DNA from: Salinicola endophyticus
GTDB taxonomy: Bacteria > Pseudomonadota > Gammaproteobacteria > Pseudomonadales > Halomonadaceae
Length of the DNA: 64,000 bases
Direction: 5' to 3'
NCBI RefSeq assembly: GCF_040536835.1
Contig: NZ_CP159578.1
Coordinates: forward strand, 2,108,001 to 2,172,000
The notes under the pieces are model-generated. The model saw only the letters and a program-made list of their open reading frames with translations, ran no database searches and had not been told where the DNA came from. Positions 37,206 through 46,679 of the stretch are shown here, one piece after another. The position numbers and the translations under genes were made by a program. The stretch's first letter is position 1. The number at the start of each line of letters is the position of its first letter.

Positions 37206-37792
37206 GAGGTGAGTTCCTTGAGCCAGAACGACATGGGCTTGGCCGACTCCTCGGTTTCGTCCAGATCGCGCCAACGATACTGGGTATGCAGTTCGGGATG
37301 ATGACGATAGCCGCGGCGCGCCCAGAAGGCGTCCAGCGGCTGGTAGTCGGCGGGCCGGCGCGGGTGGTCGGCCGGGCGCTGCACGGCGCAGAAGGCGCAC
37401 CAGTCGAAGCGATCCAGCCGGCGCGCATGCGCCTCGCGCTCGGCGAAGAAGCGCACGCCCAGACCACGCCCGCGCCAGGCCGGCAATACCACCGACTCGG
37501 CGCAGTAGAAGATGCGCGCAGGATCCCAGCCTGCCGTGAGGAAGGGGTGCTGGAATTCCATGGTTTCATCGGTCAGCGGCAGCGCCGTGGAAGCGCCGAC
37601 CACGCGGCCCGCGTCCCGTACCAGCACGCACAGGCTGTCCGCGCTGCGCACGTAGGTGTCGAGATACTCGGCCTCGTAGTCGAGGCTGCCGTCGTAGAGG
37701 TAGGGAAATTCGCGGAAGACCGTGATCCGCAAATGCGCCAGATCTTCGACATGGGGCGCAATCTGCGATCCCCGGAGCAGTTCGATGTCCAT
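37202..37792 (-). CDS. GNAT-family N-acetyltransferase
   Basis: Acyl-CoA-dependent N-acetyltransferase of 196 residues. The acetyl-CoA loop appears as [16 protein letters not shown]; the C-terminal DAFWARRGY is typical. The protein starts [23 protein letters not shown]. It overlaps the nitrilase gene by 4 bp and is first in the operon. A MITE lies about 90 bp upstream of its start. Substrate unknown; fusion partners in other genomes support pairing with the nitrilase. Confidence 0.88.
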   Translation of the reverse strand: MDIELLRGSQIAPHVEDLAHLRITVFREFPYLYDGSLDYEAEYLDTYVRSADSLCVLVRDAGRVVGASTALPLTDETMEFQHPFLTAGWDPARIFYCAESVVLPAWRGRGLGVRFFAEREAHARRLDRFDWCAFCAVQRPADHPRRPADYQPLDAFWARRGYRHHPELHTQYRWRDLDETEESAKPMSFWLKELTS

Positions 37793-37880
37793 CTGGAGTC
37801 GTTCGCCAGCAGCAGGGTGACGCCGGCGACTATGCCGGCTGGAAGGCGCGAACTTATCATGCGAGCCAACCCATCACTAA

Positions 37881-38023
37881 GGAAGCGCTGAATAAATCGA
37901 CGAGCGAGATGAAGCGCAAGGCGCATGGAACACAGAACACGAGATATAACATGGGGTTAGGCGAGTGTTCGAGTACCACGCAACGCAGCGATTCGCTCGC
38001 GCAGGCATTTATGCAGTGGTTCC
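37881..38023. mobile_element. MITE-like element of 143 bp, IS5-type ends
   Basis: Terminal inverted repeats GGAAGCGCTGAATAAAT and GGAACCACTGCATAAAT match at 14 of 17 positions. The element is flanked by the 4-bp direct repeat CTAA (37877-37880 and 38024-38027), which fits the YTAR target duplication typical of IS5-family transposition. No gene is inside. It sits between the GNAT gene start and the small NTF2-like gene, within the block separating ruvC from ruvA. The IS5 link is inferred from ends and duplication only. Confidence 0.75.
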
Positions 38024-38051
38024 CTAACCACGCTACGCAAGGAACCTAGCC

Positions 38052-38450
38052 ATGACCGCCACCGAACTGGTTCAGGCCTACTACGCCGCATTCAACGCCG
38101 GCGACATGCCCGCCTTTCTCGACCTGCTGGACGAGGATGTGGTGCACGACATCAACCAGGGCGAGCGCCAGATCGGCAAGGCTACCTTCGCCGCCTTCAT
38201 GGACAAGATGAACCGCTGCTACCGCGAGCGCCTGGCCGATATCGTGGTGATGCAGAACGCCGCCGGCGACCGCGCCGCTGCTGAGTTCGTGGTGCACGGT
38301 GAGTACCTGGCCGACGACGAAGGCCTGCCGCCGGCCAACGGCCAGACCTACGTCCTGCCGGCCGGGGCCTTCTTCGAGATCAAAGGCGGCAAGGTCGCGC
38401 GCATCAGCAACTACTACAACCTCAATGAGTGGGTGGCACAGGTGGGCTGA
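38052..38450 (+). CDS. NTF2/SnoaL-like ketosteroid isomerase-related protein
   Basis: A 132-residue protein with the cone-shaped NTF2-like fold pattern: MTATELVQAYYAAFNAGDMPAFLDLLDEDVVHDI... region at the N-terminus, and a C-terminal GGKVARISNYYNLNEWVAQV. Such proteins are isomerases, hydrolases or binding proteins; no specific catalytic set can be assigned. The ATG at 38052 follows AAGGAA, 25 bp past the CTAA that ends the MITE insertion, so the promoter of this gene may lie in or upstream of the element. ruvA starts 91 bp later. Confidence 0.85.
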   Translation: MTATELVQAYYAAFNAGDMPAFLDLLDEDVVHDINQGERQIGKATFAAFMDKMNRCYRERLADIVVMQNAAGDRAAAEFVVHGEYLADDEGLPPANGQTYVLPAGAFFEIKGGKVARISNYYNLNEWVAQVG

Positions 38451-38540
38451 ATATCGTCAGGCAGGGGGCCATGTAGCAGCTAGTCAGCCGATTCGGCGAT
38501 GCGTATAGTGGACGCCGTCACGGAAAGGACGTTGAATGGA

Positions 38541-39146
38541 ATGATTGGACGCCTGCACGGCACCCTGCTGGAAAAGCTCCCTCCCTGGATCGTGGTCGAC
38601 GTCAATGGCGTCGGTTATGAACTCGAAACCTCGATGACGACACTGGTCGCGCTACCCGCCGTGGGCGAGGAGGTCCGCCTCTACACCCACCTGAGCGTGC
38701 GCGAGGATGCGCATCTGCTCTACGGTTTCGGGCGTGACGAGGAGCGCCAGCTGTTTCGCGCGCTGATCAAGGTCAATGGCGTGGGGCCGAAACTCGCCCT
38801 GGCGATCCTCTCCGGCATGGATCGCGACGCCTTCGTCGGCTGCGTCATGGAGGGCGACAGCAAGGCGTTGACCAAACTGCCGGGTGTGGGCAAGAAGACC
38901 GCCGACCGCCTGATCGTCGAGATGCGCGATCGCTTTCCCCACTGGCAGGAAGAGCAGGGGTCGCTGCTGGAGACGCCGCGCCAGCCCGTGGTCAAGCCGC
39001 GGGATCCGTTCGCCGATGCCGAAGCAGCGTTGGTATCGCTGGGCTACAAGCCGACCGAGGCGTCGCGCATGCTGTCCGGGCTCGACGAGGGCCTGCCCAC
39101 CGAAGCCCTGATCAAGGCGGCGCTGGCGCGCCAGATGGCCGGGTAA
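38541..39146 (+). CDS. ruvA: Holliday junction branch migration protein RuvA
   Basis: Tetrameric junction-binding protein of 201 residues. Domain I is MIGRLHGTLLEKLPPWIVVDVNGVGYEL; two helix-hairpin-helix motifs lie in domain II (NGVGPKLALAILSG and PGVGKKTADRLIVE); domain III for RuvB contact is at the C-terminus (ADAEAALVSLGYKPTEA). The ATG at 38541 is chosen since it gives the invariant MIGRL start; an upstream ATG at 38499 adds 14 residues. It is followed after 6 bp by ruvB. Confidence 0.96.
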   Translation: MIGRLHGTLLEKLPPWIVVDVNGVGYELETSMTTLVALPAVGEEVRLYTHLSVREDAHLLYGFGRDEERQLFRALIKVNGVGPKLALAILSGMDRDAFVGCVMEGDSKALTKLPGVGKKTADRLIVEMRDRFPHWQEEQGSLLETPRQPVVKPRDPFADAEAALVSLGYKPTEASRMLSGLDEGLPTEALIKAALARQMAG

Positions 39147-39152
39147 GCCGAC

Positions 39153-40184
39153 ATGATCGAACCCGATCGTCTTATCGAAGCCTCGCCGCGACAGGGTGAG
39201 CAGCAGGCCGATCATGCCATTCGCCCGCGCCGGCTGGGTGACTATATCGGTCAGCCGCGGGTGCGCGAGCAGATGAATATCTTCATCTCGGCGGCGCGCA
39301 ATCGCGGTGACTCGCTCGATCACACCCTGGTCTTCGGCCCCCCGGGGCTGGGCAAGACCACGCTGGCCAATATCATCGCCACCGAAATGGAGGTCGATAT
39401 CAAATCGACCTCGGGCCCGGTGCTGGAGCGGGCCGGCGATCTCGCCGCCATGCTCACCAATCTGCAGCCGGGTGATGTCCTCTTCATCGACGAGATTCAT
39501 CGGCTGTCGGCGGCGGTGGAGGAGGTGCTCTATCCGGCGATGGAGGATTTTCAGCTCGACATCATGATCGGCGATGGCCCCGCGGCGCGGTCGATCAAGC
39601 TCGATCTGCCGCCGTTCACGCTGGTCGGCGCCACCACCCGCGCGGGGCTCCTGACCTCGCCGCTGCGCGATCGCTTCGGTATCGTCCAGCGCCTGGAGTT
39701 CTACGCCATCGACGAGCTGAGCGAAATCGTCGCGCGTTCGGCGCGGCTGCTCGGGGTGCCCGCCGACGCCGCCGGGGCGCGTGAGATCGCGCGCCGCGCC
39801 CGCGGCACGCCGCGTATCGCCAATCGTTTGCTGCGGCGTGTGCGCGACTTCGCCGAGGTGAAGGGCGACGGCACCCTGAGCGCGCAGATCGCCGATCAGG
39901 CGCTGAACATGCTCAATGTCGATAGCCACGGCCTCGATCACATGGATCGCCGGCTGCTGCTGGCGATGATCGAGAAGTTCGACGGCGGGCCGGTGGGGGT
40001 CGACAGCCTGGCGGCGGCGATCAGCGAGGAGCGCGATACCATCGAGGACGTGATCGAGCCCTATCTGATCCAGCAGGGGTTCATGATGCGTACCACGCGG
40101 GGGCGGGTGGTGACCCGTTCGGCGTATACCCACTTTGGCCTGGCGCCGCACGATCAGGCACCCGAAGGGGGCGAGAGCGGGTGA
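39153..40184 (+). CDS. ruvB: Holliday junction branch migration helicase RuvB
   Basis: Hexameric AAA+ motor of 343 residues. Walker A is [14 protein letters not shown], Walker [11 protein letters not shown], sensor [12 protein letters not shown], and the C-terminal winged helix is present. The stop overlaps the ybgC start (GTGA), so ruvA-ruvB-ybgC and probably the tol genes form one transcript. Confidence 0.97.
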   Translation: MIEPDRLIEASPRQGEQQADHAIRPRRLGDYIGQPRVREQMNIFISAARNRGDSLDHTLVFGPPGLGKTTLANIIATEMEVDIKSTSGPVLERAGDLAAMLTNLQPGDVLFIDEIHRLSAAVEEVLYPAMEDFQLDIMIGDGPAARSIKLDLPPFTLVGATTRAGLLTSPLRDRFGIVQRLEFYAIDELSEIVARSARLLGVPADAAGAREIARRARGTPRIANRLLRRVRDFAEVKGDGTLSAQIADQALNMLNVDSHGLDHMDRRLLLAMIEKFDGGPVGVDSLAAAISEERDTIEDVIEPYLIQQGFMMRTTRGRVVTRSAYTHFGLAPHDQAPEGGESG

Positions 40185-40591
40185 GCGAATTTCTCCTGCC
40201 GCTCAAGGTGTACATCGAAGACACCGACGCCGGCGGCATCGTGTACTACGTTAACTATCTGAAATTCATGGAGCGTGCACGCAGCGAGTGGCTGAACGCC
40301 CAGGGCTTTGCCCAGCGCGAGCTGCTCGAACAGGGCGTACAGCTGGTGGTGCATAACCTCAGCTGTCGCTACGCACGCCCGGCGCGGCTCGACGATCGGC
40401 TGGAAGTGAGTGCCGTCGTCGAGCAGCTCGCCGCCTGCTCGGTGCGATTCACCCAGGCGGTGCGGTATCGCGGGGATACATTATGCGAGGCGGTGGTCGA
40501 TATAGCATGCGTCGACACGCAGAGCCTGAAACCCAGGCGGTGGCCACAGGCGCTTCGCGCGGTGCTGACGCCAGACATTCATAGCCAGTGA
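40181..40591 (+). CDS. ybgC: Acyl-CoA thioesterase YbgC (Tol-Pal associated)
   Basis: Hot-dog-fold thioesterase of 136 residues. The catalytic aspartate lies in [28 protein letters not shown] region, the family signature. The start is GTG at 40181, overlapping the ruvB stop. As in most gammaproteobacteria it is the first gene of the tol-pal cluster; its role there may concern phospholipid synthesis at the inner membrane, which is known only partly. Confidence 0.95.
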   Translation: MSEFLLPLKVYIEDTDAGGIVYYVNYLKFMERARSEWLNAQGFAQRELLEQGVQLVVHNLSCRYARPARLDDRLEVSAVVEQLAACSVRFTQAVRYRGDTLCEAVVDIACVDTQSLKPRRWPQALRAVLTPDIHSQ

Positions 40592-40604
40592 TTCGAGGAT
40601 TCAC

Positions 40605-41294
40605 GTGAACGACTCCATGTCCATCCCCCATCTGATCATGAACGCCAGCCTGGTCGTCCAGGTGGTCATGCTGCTGCTGCTGGCCGCTTCGGTCGCCTCC
40701 TGGGTGGTGATCTTCCAGCGCAGCTTTGCACTGGCGCGGGCCAAGAAGGCGCAGCGCGAGTTCGACGAGCGCTTCTGGTCCGGCATCGATCTCAACGAGC
40801 TCTATCAGGACGTGCCGGAGAACCATGAAGCCCAGGGTGCCGAGCATGTCTTCCGCGCCGGCTTTCGCGAGTTCAATCGGCTGATGCCCAAGACCCGCAG
40901 CAGCGAGGCGGTGCTCGATGGCGTGCAGCGCTCGCAGCGCGTGGCACTGTCACGCGAAGAGGATCGTCTCAACGCCAACCTGACGCTGCTGGCCACGGTG
41001 GCCTCGGCAAGCCCCTACATCGGCCTGTTCGGTACCGTATGGGGCATCATGGGGTCGTTCCAGAGCCTCTCCATGGCCCAGCAGGCCACGCTCTCTACGG
41101 TCGCGCCGTGGATCGCCGAGGCGCTGGTGGCGACCGCCATGGGCCTGTTCGCGGCCATCCCCGCGGTGATCTTCTACAACCGTCTCTCTTCCATCGCCAG
41201 CCGTCTGCTCGGCGAGTACGAAGATTTCGCCGAAGAGTTCCACTCGATCCTGCACCGCAATCTGCAGGGTCGCGGCAGCAGTCAGTCGGCCTGA
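40605..41294 (+). CDS. tolQ: Tol-Pal system protein TolQ
   Basis: Inner-membrane motor subunit of 229 residues, three membrane segments (about 12-35, 130-155, 165-190). It belongs to the TolQ/ExbB/MotA family and forms the proton-driven complex with TolR. GTVWGIMGSFQSL and ALVATAMGLFAAIPAVIFYN are family blocks. The start is GTG at 40605, 13 bp after the ybgC stop. Confidence 0.96.
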   Translation: MNDSMSIPHLIMNASLVVQVVMLLLLAASVASWVVIFQRSFALARAKKAQREFDERFWSGIDLNELYQDVPENHEAQGAEHVFRAGFREFNRLMPKTRSSEAVLDGVQRSQRVALSREEDRLNANLTLLATVASASPYIGLFGTVWGIMGSFQSLSMAQQATLSTVAPWIAEALVATAMGLFAAIPAVIFYNRLSSIASRLLGEYEDFAEEFHSILHRNLQGRGSSQSA

Positions 41295-41308
41295 GCCGGA
41301 GGTGAGTC

Positions 41309-41752
<444 letters not shown>

Positions 41753-41761
41753 GGAGTCAGC

Positions 41762-42925
41762 ATGGCGAAGCGAACGCGCCGTGTCGGCTACGGCTTGCCC
41801 GTCGTCCTGGCGATCGGGGTGCACATTGTGGCCCTGCTGTTGACGATGTTGCGCCTGCCGGAGAGCGAGCCGACCCCCAGCTCCTCTTCGGTGGTGCAGG
41901 CGACGCTGGTCAGTGATGTGACCGCGACCGACAAGGCTCAATATGCCAAGGAGGCCAAAGCGCGTGCGGCCAAGCGCCAGGCCGAGGAGGCCGCGCAGCA
42001 GGCTGCCGAGCAGCAGGCGCAGGAAGCCGCCCGTGAGCAGGCCGAACAGCAGGCGGCACAGGCGCAAGCCGAACAGCAGGCAGCGGCCGATGCTGCTCGT
42101 GCCGAGGCTCAGCGGCGTCAGCAGGCGGCCGAACAGGCAGCCGCGGAGCGCGCCGAAGCGGCACGTCAGCAAAAGGCAGCGGAAGCCGAGCAGCAGCGGC
42201 AGGTGCAGATCCAGAAGCAGAAGGCCGAAGAGGCCAAGAAGCAGGCCGAGGCCGAGAAGCAGCGCCAGGCCGAAGAGGCCAAGAAGAAAGCCGAGGCCGA
42301 GAAGCAGCGCGAGGCGGAAGAAGCCAAGAAGCAGGCCGAGGCCGAGAAGCAGCGCGCGGCAGAAGAGGCCAAGAAGAAAGCCGAGGCGGAGAAGAAGCGC
42401 GAGGCAGAAGAGGCCAAGAAGAAAGCCGAGGCGGAGAAGAAGCGCCAGGCCGAGGAAGCCAAGAAGAAGGCCGAGGCGGAGAAGAAACGTCAGGCGGAAG
42501 AGGCCAAGAAGAAGGCCGCAGCGGAAGCCAAGAAAAAGGCCGAGGCCGCAGCCAAGGCGGCAAGCCAGAATGCGCTCAATGACTCGATTGCCAACGAAGA
42601 GGAGCGTATTGCCAATGCGCAGCAGTCGAATCAGGCCTCCAACAGCTTCATCAATCTGGTCAAGCGTGCGGTCGAGGATCAGTGGCACCTGCCACCCAAC
42701 GCCGATGGTTCGCTGGTAACGCAGGTCAGAGTGCGGCTGGGGCCGTCAGGGGAGCTGCTCGCGGCGACCGTGACCCGCAGCAGTGGCAACCCCAGTTTCG
42801 ACCGCTCGGCGACGCAGGCGGTAGAGGCGGCGGCACCGTTCCGTGAGCTGCAGCAGCTGGATGCCGGACTGCAGCGACGGTTCCGCGATTTCAATCTCAA
42901 GTTCACACCCGGGGATATACAGTGA
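41762..42925 (+). CDS. tolA: Tol-Pal system protein TolA
   Basis: Periplasm-spanning protein of 387 residues linking the TolQR motor to TolB and Pal. Domain I is the membrane anchor (about 12-30), domain II a long Ala/Glu/Lys/Gln coiled helix (about 55-270), and domain III the globular C-terminal part (from about 290, [20 protein letters not shown]). Seven 15-residue repeats of [15 protein letters not shown] type occupy 155-259. The stop overlaps the tolB ATG. Confidence 0.95.
   Translation: MAKRTRRVGYGLPVVLAIGVHIVALLLTMLRLPESEPTPSSSSVVQATLVSDVTATDKAQYAKEAKARAAKRQAEEAAQQAAEQQAQEAAREQAEQQAAQAQAEQQAAADAARAEAQRRQQAAEQAAAERAEAARQQKAAEAEQQRQVQIQKQKAEEAKKQAEAEKQRQAEEAKKKAEAEKQREAEEAKKQAEAEKQRAAEEAKKKAEAEKKREAEEAKKKAEAEKKRQAEEAKKKAEAEKKRQAEEAKKKAAAEAKKKAEAAAKAASQNALNDSIANEEERIANAQQSNQASNSFINLVKRAVEDQWHLPPNADGSLVTQVRVRLGPSGELLAATVTRSSGNPSFDRSATQAVEAAAPFRELQQLDAGLQRRFRDFNLKFTPGDIQ
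42224..42538 (+). repeat. Seven 45-bp tandem coding repeats in tolA domain II
   Basis: Seven in-frame copies of a 15-codon unit ([15 protein letters not shown] and close variants) encode residues 155-259 of TolA. Copies differ mainly in Lys/Gln and Arg-x codons. Such repeats can change number by slippage, altering helix length. Confidence 0.85.
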
Positions 42926-44247
42926 TGAAACAACGGATGTCTCAAAGCTTGCGACGACTGGCGGCTGCCTGGCTGGCATCGCTCGTCGCGCTGTGCCTGG
43001 CGGCGAACGCCCAGGCACAGAATCTCACCATCGAGATCACCCGCGGCAGCGACCAGGCGATTCCGATCGCCATCGTGCCGTTCGAGTCCCAGGGGGCGGG
43101 CGGTCTGCCTCAGGATGTGGCGCAGATCGTCAGCGATGACCTCGAGCACAGCGGTCAGTTCGAGCCGCTCAGCCGCAGCGCGCTGATCTCGCTGCCGAGC
43201 AGCAGCAAGGACGTGTTCTACGATGACTGGAAGCGGGTCAACGCGCGCTATCTGGTGGTCGGCAAGATCGAGCCCCAGGGCAGCGACTATCGTATCCAGT
43301 ACGAACTGATGGACATCGCCGGCGGCAAGCGCATGCTCGGCGAAACGGTGACCTCCAGCGCCAGCGATCTGCGCGCCAGCGCCCACTACATCAGCGACCA
43401 GATCTTCGAAGCGATCACCGGCATTCGCGGTGCCTTCTCGACCCGTATCGCCTATGTCGCGGCCTCGGGCAGCGGTGACAACGCGCGCTATGCGCTCTAC
43501 GTCGCCGATGCCGATGGCTACAATGCCCAGCAGGTGCTTTCATCCGACGACCCGATTCTGTCGCCGGCCTGGTCGCCTGATGGCAGCAAACTCGCCTACG
43601 TCTCCTTCGAGTCCGGCAACTCCGCCATCTACGTGCAGAACGTGGCCACCGGCGAGCGCCTGCGCCTGACTTCTTTCCCGGGTATCAACGGCGCGCCGGC
43701 GTGGTCGCCGGACGGGCGCAAGATGGCGATGTCGCTGTCCAAGGATGGCCAGCCGGAAATCTACGTGATGGATCTGGCCTCGCGTCAGCTCACCCGCTTG
43801 ACCAACAACCGCGCCATCGAGACCGAGCCCGATTGGTCGCCGGACGGCCGCTCGCTGATCTTCACGTCCGACCGTAGCGGCGCACCCCAGCTCTATCGCA
43901 TGCCGGCCAGCGGCGGCGAGGCTCAGCGCGTCACGTTCACCGGCAGCTACAACTCCGATGGGCGTTTCTCGCCGGACGGCAAGGCGCTGTTCATGATCAC
44001 CCGCGACGAGAATGGTTTTCACGTCGCAAAACAGGACCTGGACACCAGCCGTGTAACAGTCTTGACTGATACACGTTGGGATGAATCACCTAGTGTCGCA
44101 CCGAACGGCACCATGGTAATCTTCGCGACGCAACAAGGGTCGCAAGGGGTGTTGGGGGCAGTCTCTTCCGATGGACGCGCGTCCTTCCGGCTGCCCTCAC
44201 AACAAGGTGACGTGCGGGAACCCGCATGGTCACCATATTTGAACTAA
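42925..44247 (+). CDS. tolB: Tol-Pal system beta-propeller protein TolB
   Basis: Periplasmic protein of 440 residues that links TolA and Pal. A signal peptide ends at about residue 33 ([11 protein letters not shown]). An N-terminal alpha/beta domain is followed by six propeller blades, each with WSPDG or FSPDG motifs ([43 protein letters not shown]). The ATG at 42925 overlaps the tolA stop; a GTG one codon earlier is less likely. Confidence 0.96.
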   Translation: MKQRMSQSLRRLAAAWLASLVALCLAANAQAQNLTIEITRGSDQAIPIAIVPFESQGAGGLPQDVAQIVSDDLEHSGQFEPLSRSALISLPSSSKDVFYDDWKRVNARYLVVGKIEPQGSDYRIQYELMDIAGGKRMLGETVTSSASDLRASAHYISDQIFEAITGIRGAFSTRIAYVAASGSGDNARYALYVADADGYNAQQVLSSDDPILSPAWSPDGSKLAYVSFESGNSAIYVQNVATGERLRLTSFPGINGAPAWSPDGRKMAMSLSKDGQPEIYVMDLASRQLTRLTNNRAIETEPDWSPDGRSLIFTSDRSGAPQLYRMPASGGEAQRVTFTGSYNSDGRFSPDGKALFMITRDENGFHVAKQDLDTSRVTVLTDTRWDESPSVAPNGTMVIFATQQGSQGVLGAVSSDGRASFRLPSQQGDVREPAWSPYLN

Positions 44248-44295
44248 ACGACGAAAGTCGACTGTGTCATTCGACATCCGAGCAAGGAGATGACA

Positions 44296-44811
44296 ATGCA
44301 ATTCAAGACTTACGCCAAGACGCTAGCGGTCGCGCTATCACTGGCAGTGGTTGCGGGCTGTTCCAGCAGCGGCGGCACCCAGGAAGGGAACATGGATGGC
44401 ACCTCCGGCAACATGTCCGGCCAGGGCATGACCTCCGGTCAAGGCGCAAACGGTTCGCAGATGAACGCCAACCAGCAGCGTCCCAGCGTCGACACGATCT
44501 ACTTCGCGTTCGACAGCGACGAAATCCGTCCGGAGTTCGAATCCGTGCTGCGCGGCCACGCCCAGTACCTGATGGCCAACCCGAACGTCAACGTGACGCT
44601 GGAAGGCTATGCCGACGAGCGCGGCACGCGTGAATACAACCTGGGCCTCGGCGAGCGTCGTGCGCAGTCGGTCGAGCAGTACCTGACCGTCCAGGGCGTA
44701 TCCCCGTCGCAGATCTCCATCGTCAGCTACGGTGAAGAGCGTCCTGCCGTTCAGGGCCACACCGAAGAAGCCTACGCGAAGAACCGTCGCGTCGTGTTCG
44801 ACTACAAGTAA
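44296..44811 (+). CDS. pal: Peptidoglycan-associated lipoprotein Pal
   Basis: Outer-membrane lipoprotein of 171 residues that holds the outer membrane to peptidoglycan. The lipobox is AVVAGC, followed by a Gly/Asn/Met-rich linker and an OmpA-type peptidoglycan-binding domain (VDTIYFAFDSDEIRPEF, LEGYADERGTREYNLGLGERRA). I chose the ATG at 44296 because AAGGAG is 6 nt upstream; the ATG at 44290 abuts that sequence directly. Confidence 0.96.
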   Translation: MQFKTYAKTLAVALSLAVVAGCSSSGGTQEGNMDGTSGNMSGQGMTSGQGANGSQMNANQQRPSVDTIYFAFDSDEIRPEFESVLRGHAQYLMANPNVNVTLEGYADERGTREYNLGLGERRAQSVEQYLTVQGVSPSQISIVSYGEERPAVQGHTEEAYAKNRRVVFDYK

Positions 44812-44829
44812 TAGTCGACGGAGATCAGC

Positions 44830-45678
44830 ATGAAACACGGTCTGAAAAGACTGTGCGGCGCGGGAGCCCTGGTGCTCCCGCTGTCCGTATGGGCTCAGCA
44901 GCCGGTCGTGGATGACCTCACCGGTCAGTCGTCCGGCGGTTTCTACAGTCAGACGCAGGCACGCGAAAGCGGCGGCGGCACCCTGACGATCCTCAACGAA
45001 TTACAGGACAACCGCCAGCAGATCCAAGAGCTGCGCGGGCAGGTCGAGGAGCTGCGCTATCAGCTCGAGCAGCTGAAGCAGCAGACTCAGCAGCAGTATC
45101 TCGATCTCGATGACCGTCTCTCGGGGAGCGGGAGCGGCAATGGTGGTGACATGTCGGGCAGTAGCGTCGACACCGGCGCGGCGAGCCAGGTCACCGAAAA
45201 CAGTGGGGCCGGAGATAGCGGGGCCGCAGGCGGCAGCGCCGGTGCAGCCAGCGCCACGACCGCTGACAGCGGTGCCAGCGCACCGGCAGCAGGTGGCAGC
45301 GGTGATGGACGTGATGCCTACCAGGCCGCCTTCCAGCAGGTACAGGCGCGCCAGTTCGACGCTGCCATCAGTTCGTTCAAACGCTTCATCGCCGATTATC
45401 CGCAGTCGAGTCTGATCCCCAATGCTCACTATTGGCTCGGTGAACTCTACTCGGCGCAGTCACAGCTCGACGCTGCCGCCACCGCCTTCAACACCGTCAT
45501 CGACGACTACCCGCAGAGCAGCAAGGTACCCGATGCGCTCTACAAGCTGGGGCTGTTGAAAGCGCGTCAGGGCGACACCCAGGGCAGCCGTGAGCTGCTC
45601 AAGCGCGTACAGAGCGACTACCCCAAGAGTAGCGCCGCGCAGATGGCTGGGGATTTTCTCAACCAGCTGGGCAACTGA
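44830..45678 (+). CDS. cpoB: Cell division coordinator CpoB (YbgF)
   Basis: Periplasmic protein of 282 residues coordinating outer-membrane constriction with septal peptidoglycan synthesis. A signal peptide ends after about residue 22 (VWAQQ), an N-terminal coiled coil (LQDNRQQIQELRGQVEELRYQ region) trimerises, a Gly/Ser/Ala linker follows, and TPR repeats fill the C-terminus (YQAAFQQVQARQFDAAISSF and two more). Last gene of the tol-pal unit. Confidence 0.94.
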   Translation: MKHGLKRLCGAGALVLPLSVWAQQPVVDDLTGQSSGGFYSQTQARESGGGTLTILNELQDNRQQIQELRGQVEELRYQLEQLKQQTQQQYLDLDDRLSGSGSGNGGDMSGSSVDTGAASQVTENSGAGDSGAAGGSAGAASATTADSGASAPAAGGSGDGRDAYQAAFQQVQARQFDAAISSFKRFIADYPQSSLIPNAHYWLGELYSAQSQLDAAATAFNTVIDDYPQSSKVPDALYKLGLLKARQGDTQGSRELLKRVQSDYPKSSAAQMAGDFLNQLGN

Positions 45679-45809
45679 CGTAGATTCATGCCGGCCAGAG
45701 GCGCGAGGCGGCCGGGCCGATGGTCGGCGACTCGGTGACTTGCCGCCCCCGCGCGCCTCGGCGTTAGCGAGTGCGATCGCCTATCACCAGAACCAGGAGG
45801 AGATGAACC

Positions 45810-46568
45810 ATGCCTTGTCATAGCGACTATCAGGCGCCCGCAGATCTGCTCACGGGTAAGGTGATTCTGGTTACCGGGGCGAGCGCCGGCATCGGACGTG
45901 CGGCGGCCATGACCTATGCCCGGCACGGTGCCACCGTGGTGCTGCTCGGGCGTAGCCTGAGCCGATTGGAAACGGTGTATGACGCCATCGAGGCGGCCAA
46001 GGCACCGCAGCCGGCAATTTTCCCGCTCAATCTCGAGAGCGCCACGGCGCAGGACTTCGGGGTCGTCGCGGCCAAGCTCGAACAGGCCTTCGGGCGGCTC
46101 GACGGTCTGTTGCACAATGCCAGCCTGCTGGGGGAGCGCAAGTCGGTCGCTGACTCCGATCTCGAGGTCTGGGCACAGGTGATGCAGGTCAACTTCACCG
46201 CCAGTCTCGGTTTGACTCAGGCCTTGTTGCCGCTGCTCGAAGCGTCCACTGACGCCTCGGTGGTGTTCACCTCGTCCAGCGTGGGACGGCGCGGGCGTGC
46301 CGAGTGGGGCGCCTACTCGACGTCCAAGTTCGCCACCGAGGGCCTGATGCAGATTCTCGCCGACGAGTATCGCGACTCGGCGCTACGCTTCAACTCGATC
46401 AACCCCGGCGGTACGCGCACCGCCATGCGCCGTGCGGCCTATCCCCAGGAAGACCCGCAGCGGGTGCCCACGCCGGAATCGATCATGCCCACCTACCTCT
46501 GGTTGATGGGCCGCGAGAGTCGCGGCACCACTGGCGAAGCCTTCGACGCCCAGCCGCCGCGGCAGTGA
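45810..46568 (+). CDS. yciK: YciK-family short-chain oxidoreductase
   Basis: Short-chain dehydrogenase/reductase of 252 residues. NAD(P)-binding motif VTGASAGIGRAAA, structural HNAS, catalytic Ser in FTSSSVG and YSTSK (Tyr-x3-Lys). The sequence matches E. coli YciK in the N-terminal CHSDYQAPADLLTGKVILVTG. In Pseudomonas yciK lies beside ubiG and mupP; here those are 9 kb away. Substrate unknown. The ribosome-binding site is AGGAGGAG upstream of ATG 45810. Confidence 0.92.
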   Translation: MPCHSDYQAPADLLTGKVILVTGASAGIGRAAAMTYARHGATVVLLGRSLSRLETVYDAIEAAKAPQPAIFPLNLESATAQDFGVVAAKLEQAFGRLDGLLHNASLLGERKSVADSDLEVWAQVMQVNFTASLGLTQALLPLLEASTDASVVFTSSSVGRRGRAEWGAYSTSKFATEGLMQILADEYRDSALRFNSINPGGTRTAMRRAAYPQEDPQRVPTPESIMPTYLWLMGRESRGTTGEAFDAQPPRQ

Positions 46569-46645
46569 GCCGCTGCGGTGGACAGAGGTGGTGTCACGCC
46601 GATGACGCAGCCTGACCGTTCCCTCGCTGGCCAATCATGCTAGCC

Positions 46646-46679
46646 ATTCTCTCTCATTCTCGCTCTCACTCTCATTCTG
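46646..46679. repeat. CT-rich low-complexity tract
   Basis: A 34-bp pyrimidine-rich run of CTCATTCT/CTCACTCT-like units between yciK and idnD that extends into the last codons and stop of idnD. It stands out against the GC-rich background. On the minus-strand transcript it is a GA-rich 3' end. Confidence 0.5.

Noticed and set aside
42224..42538. Possible CRISPR-like or minisatellite array
   Set aside because: The repeats are in frame inside tolA, have no spacers and encode the known helical domain.
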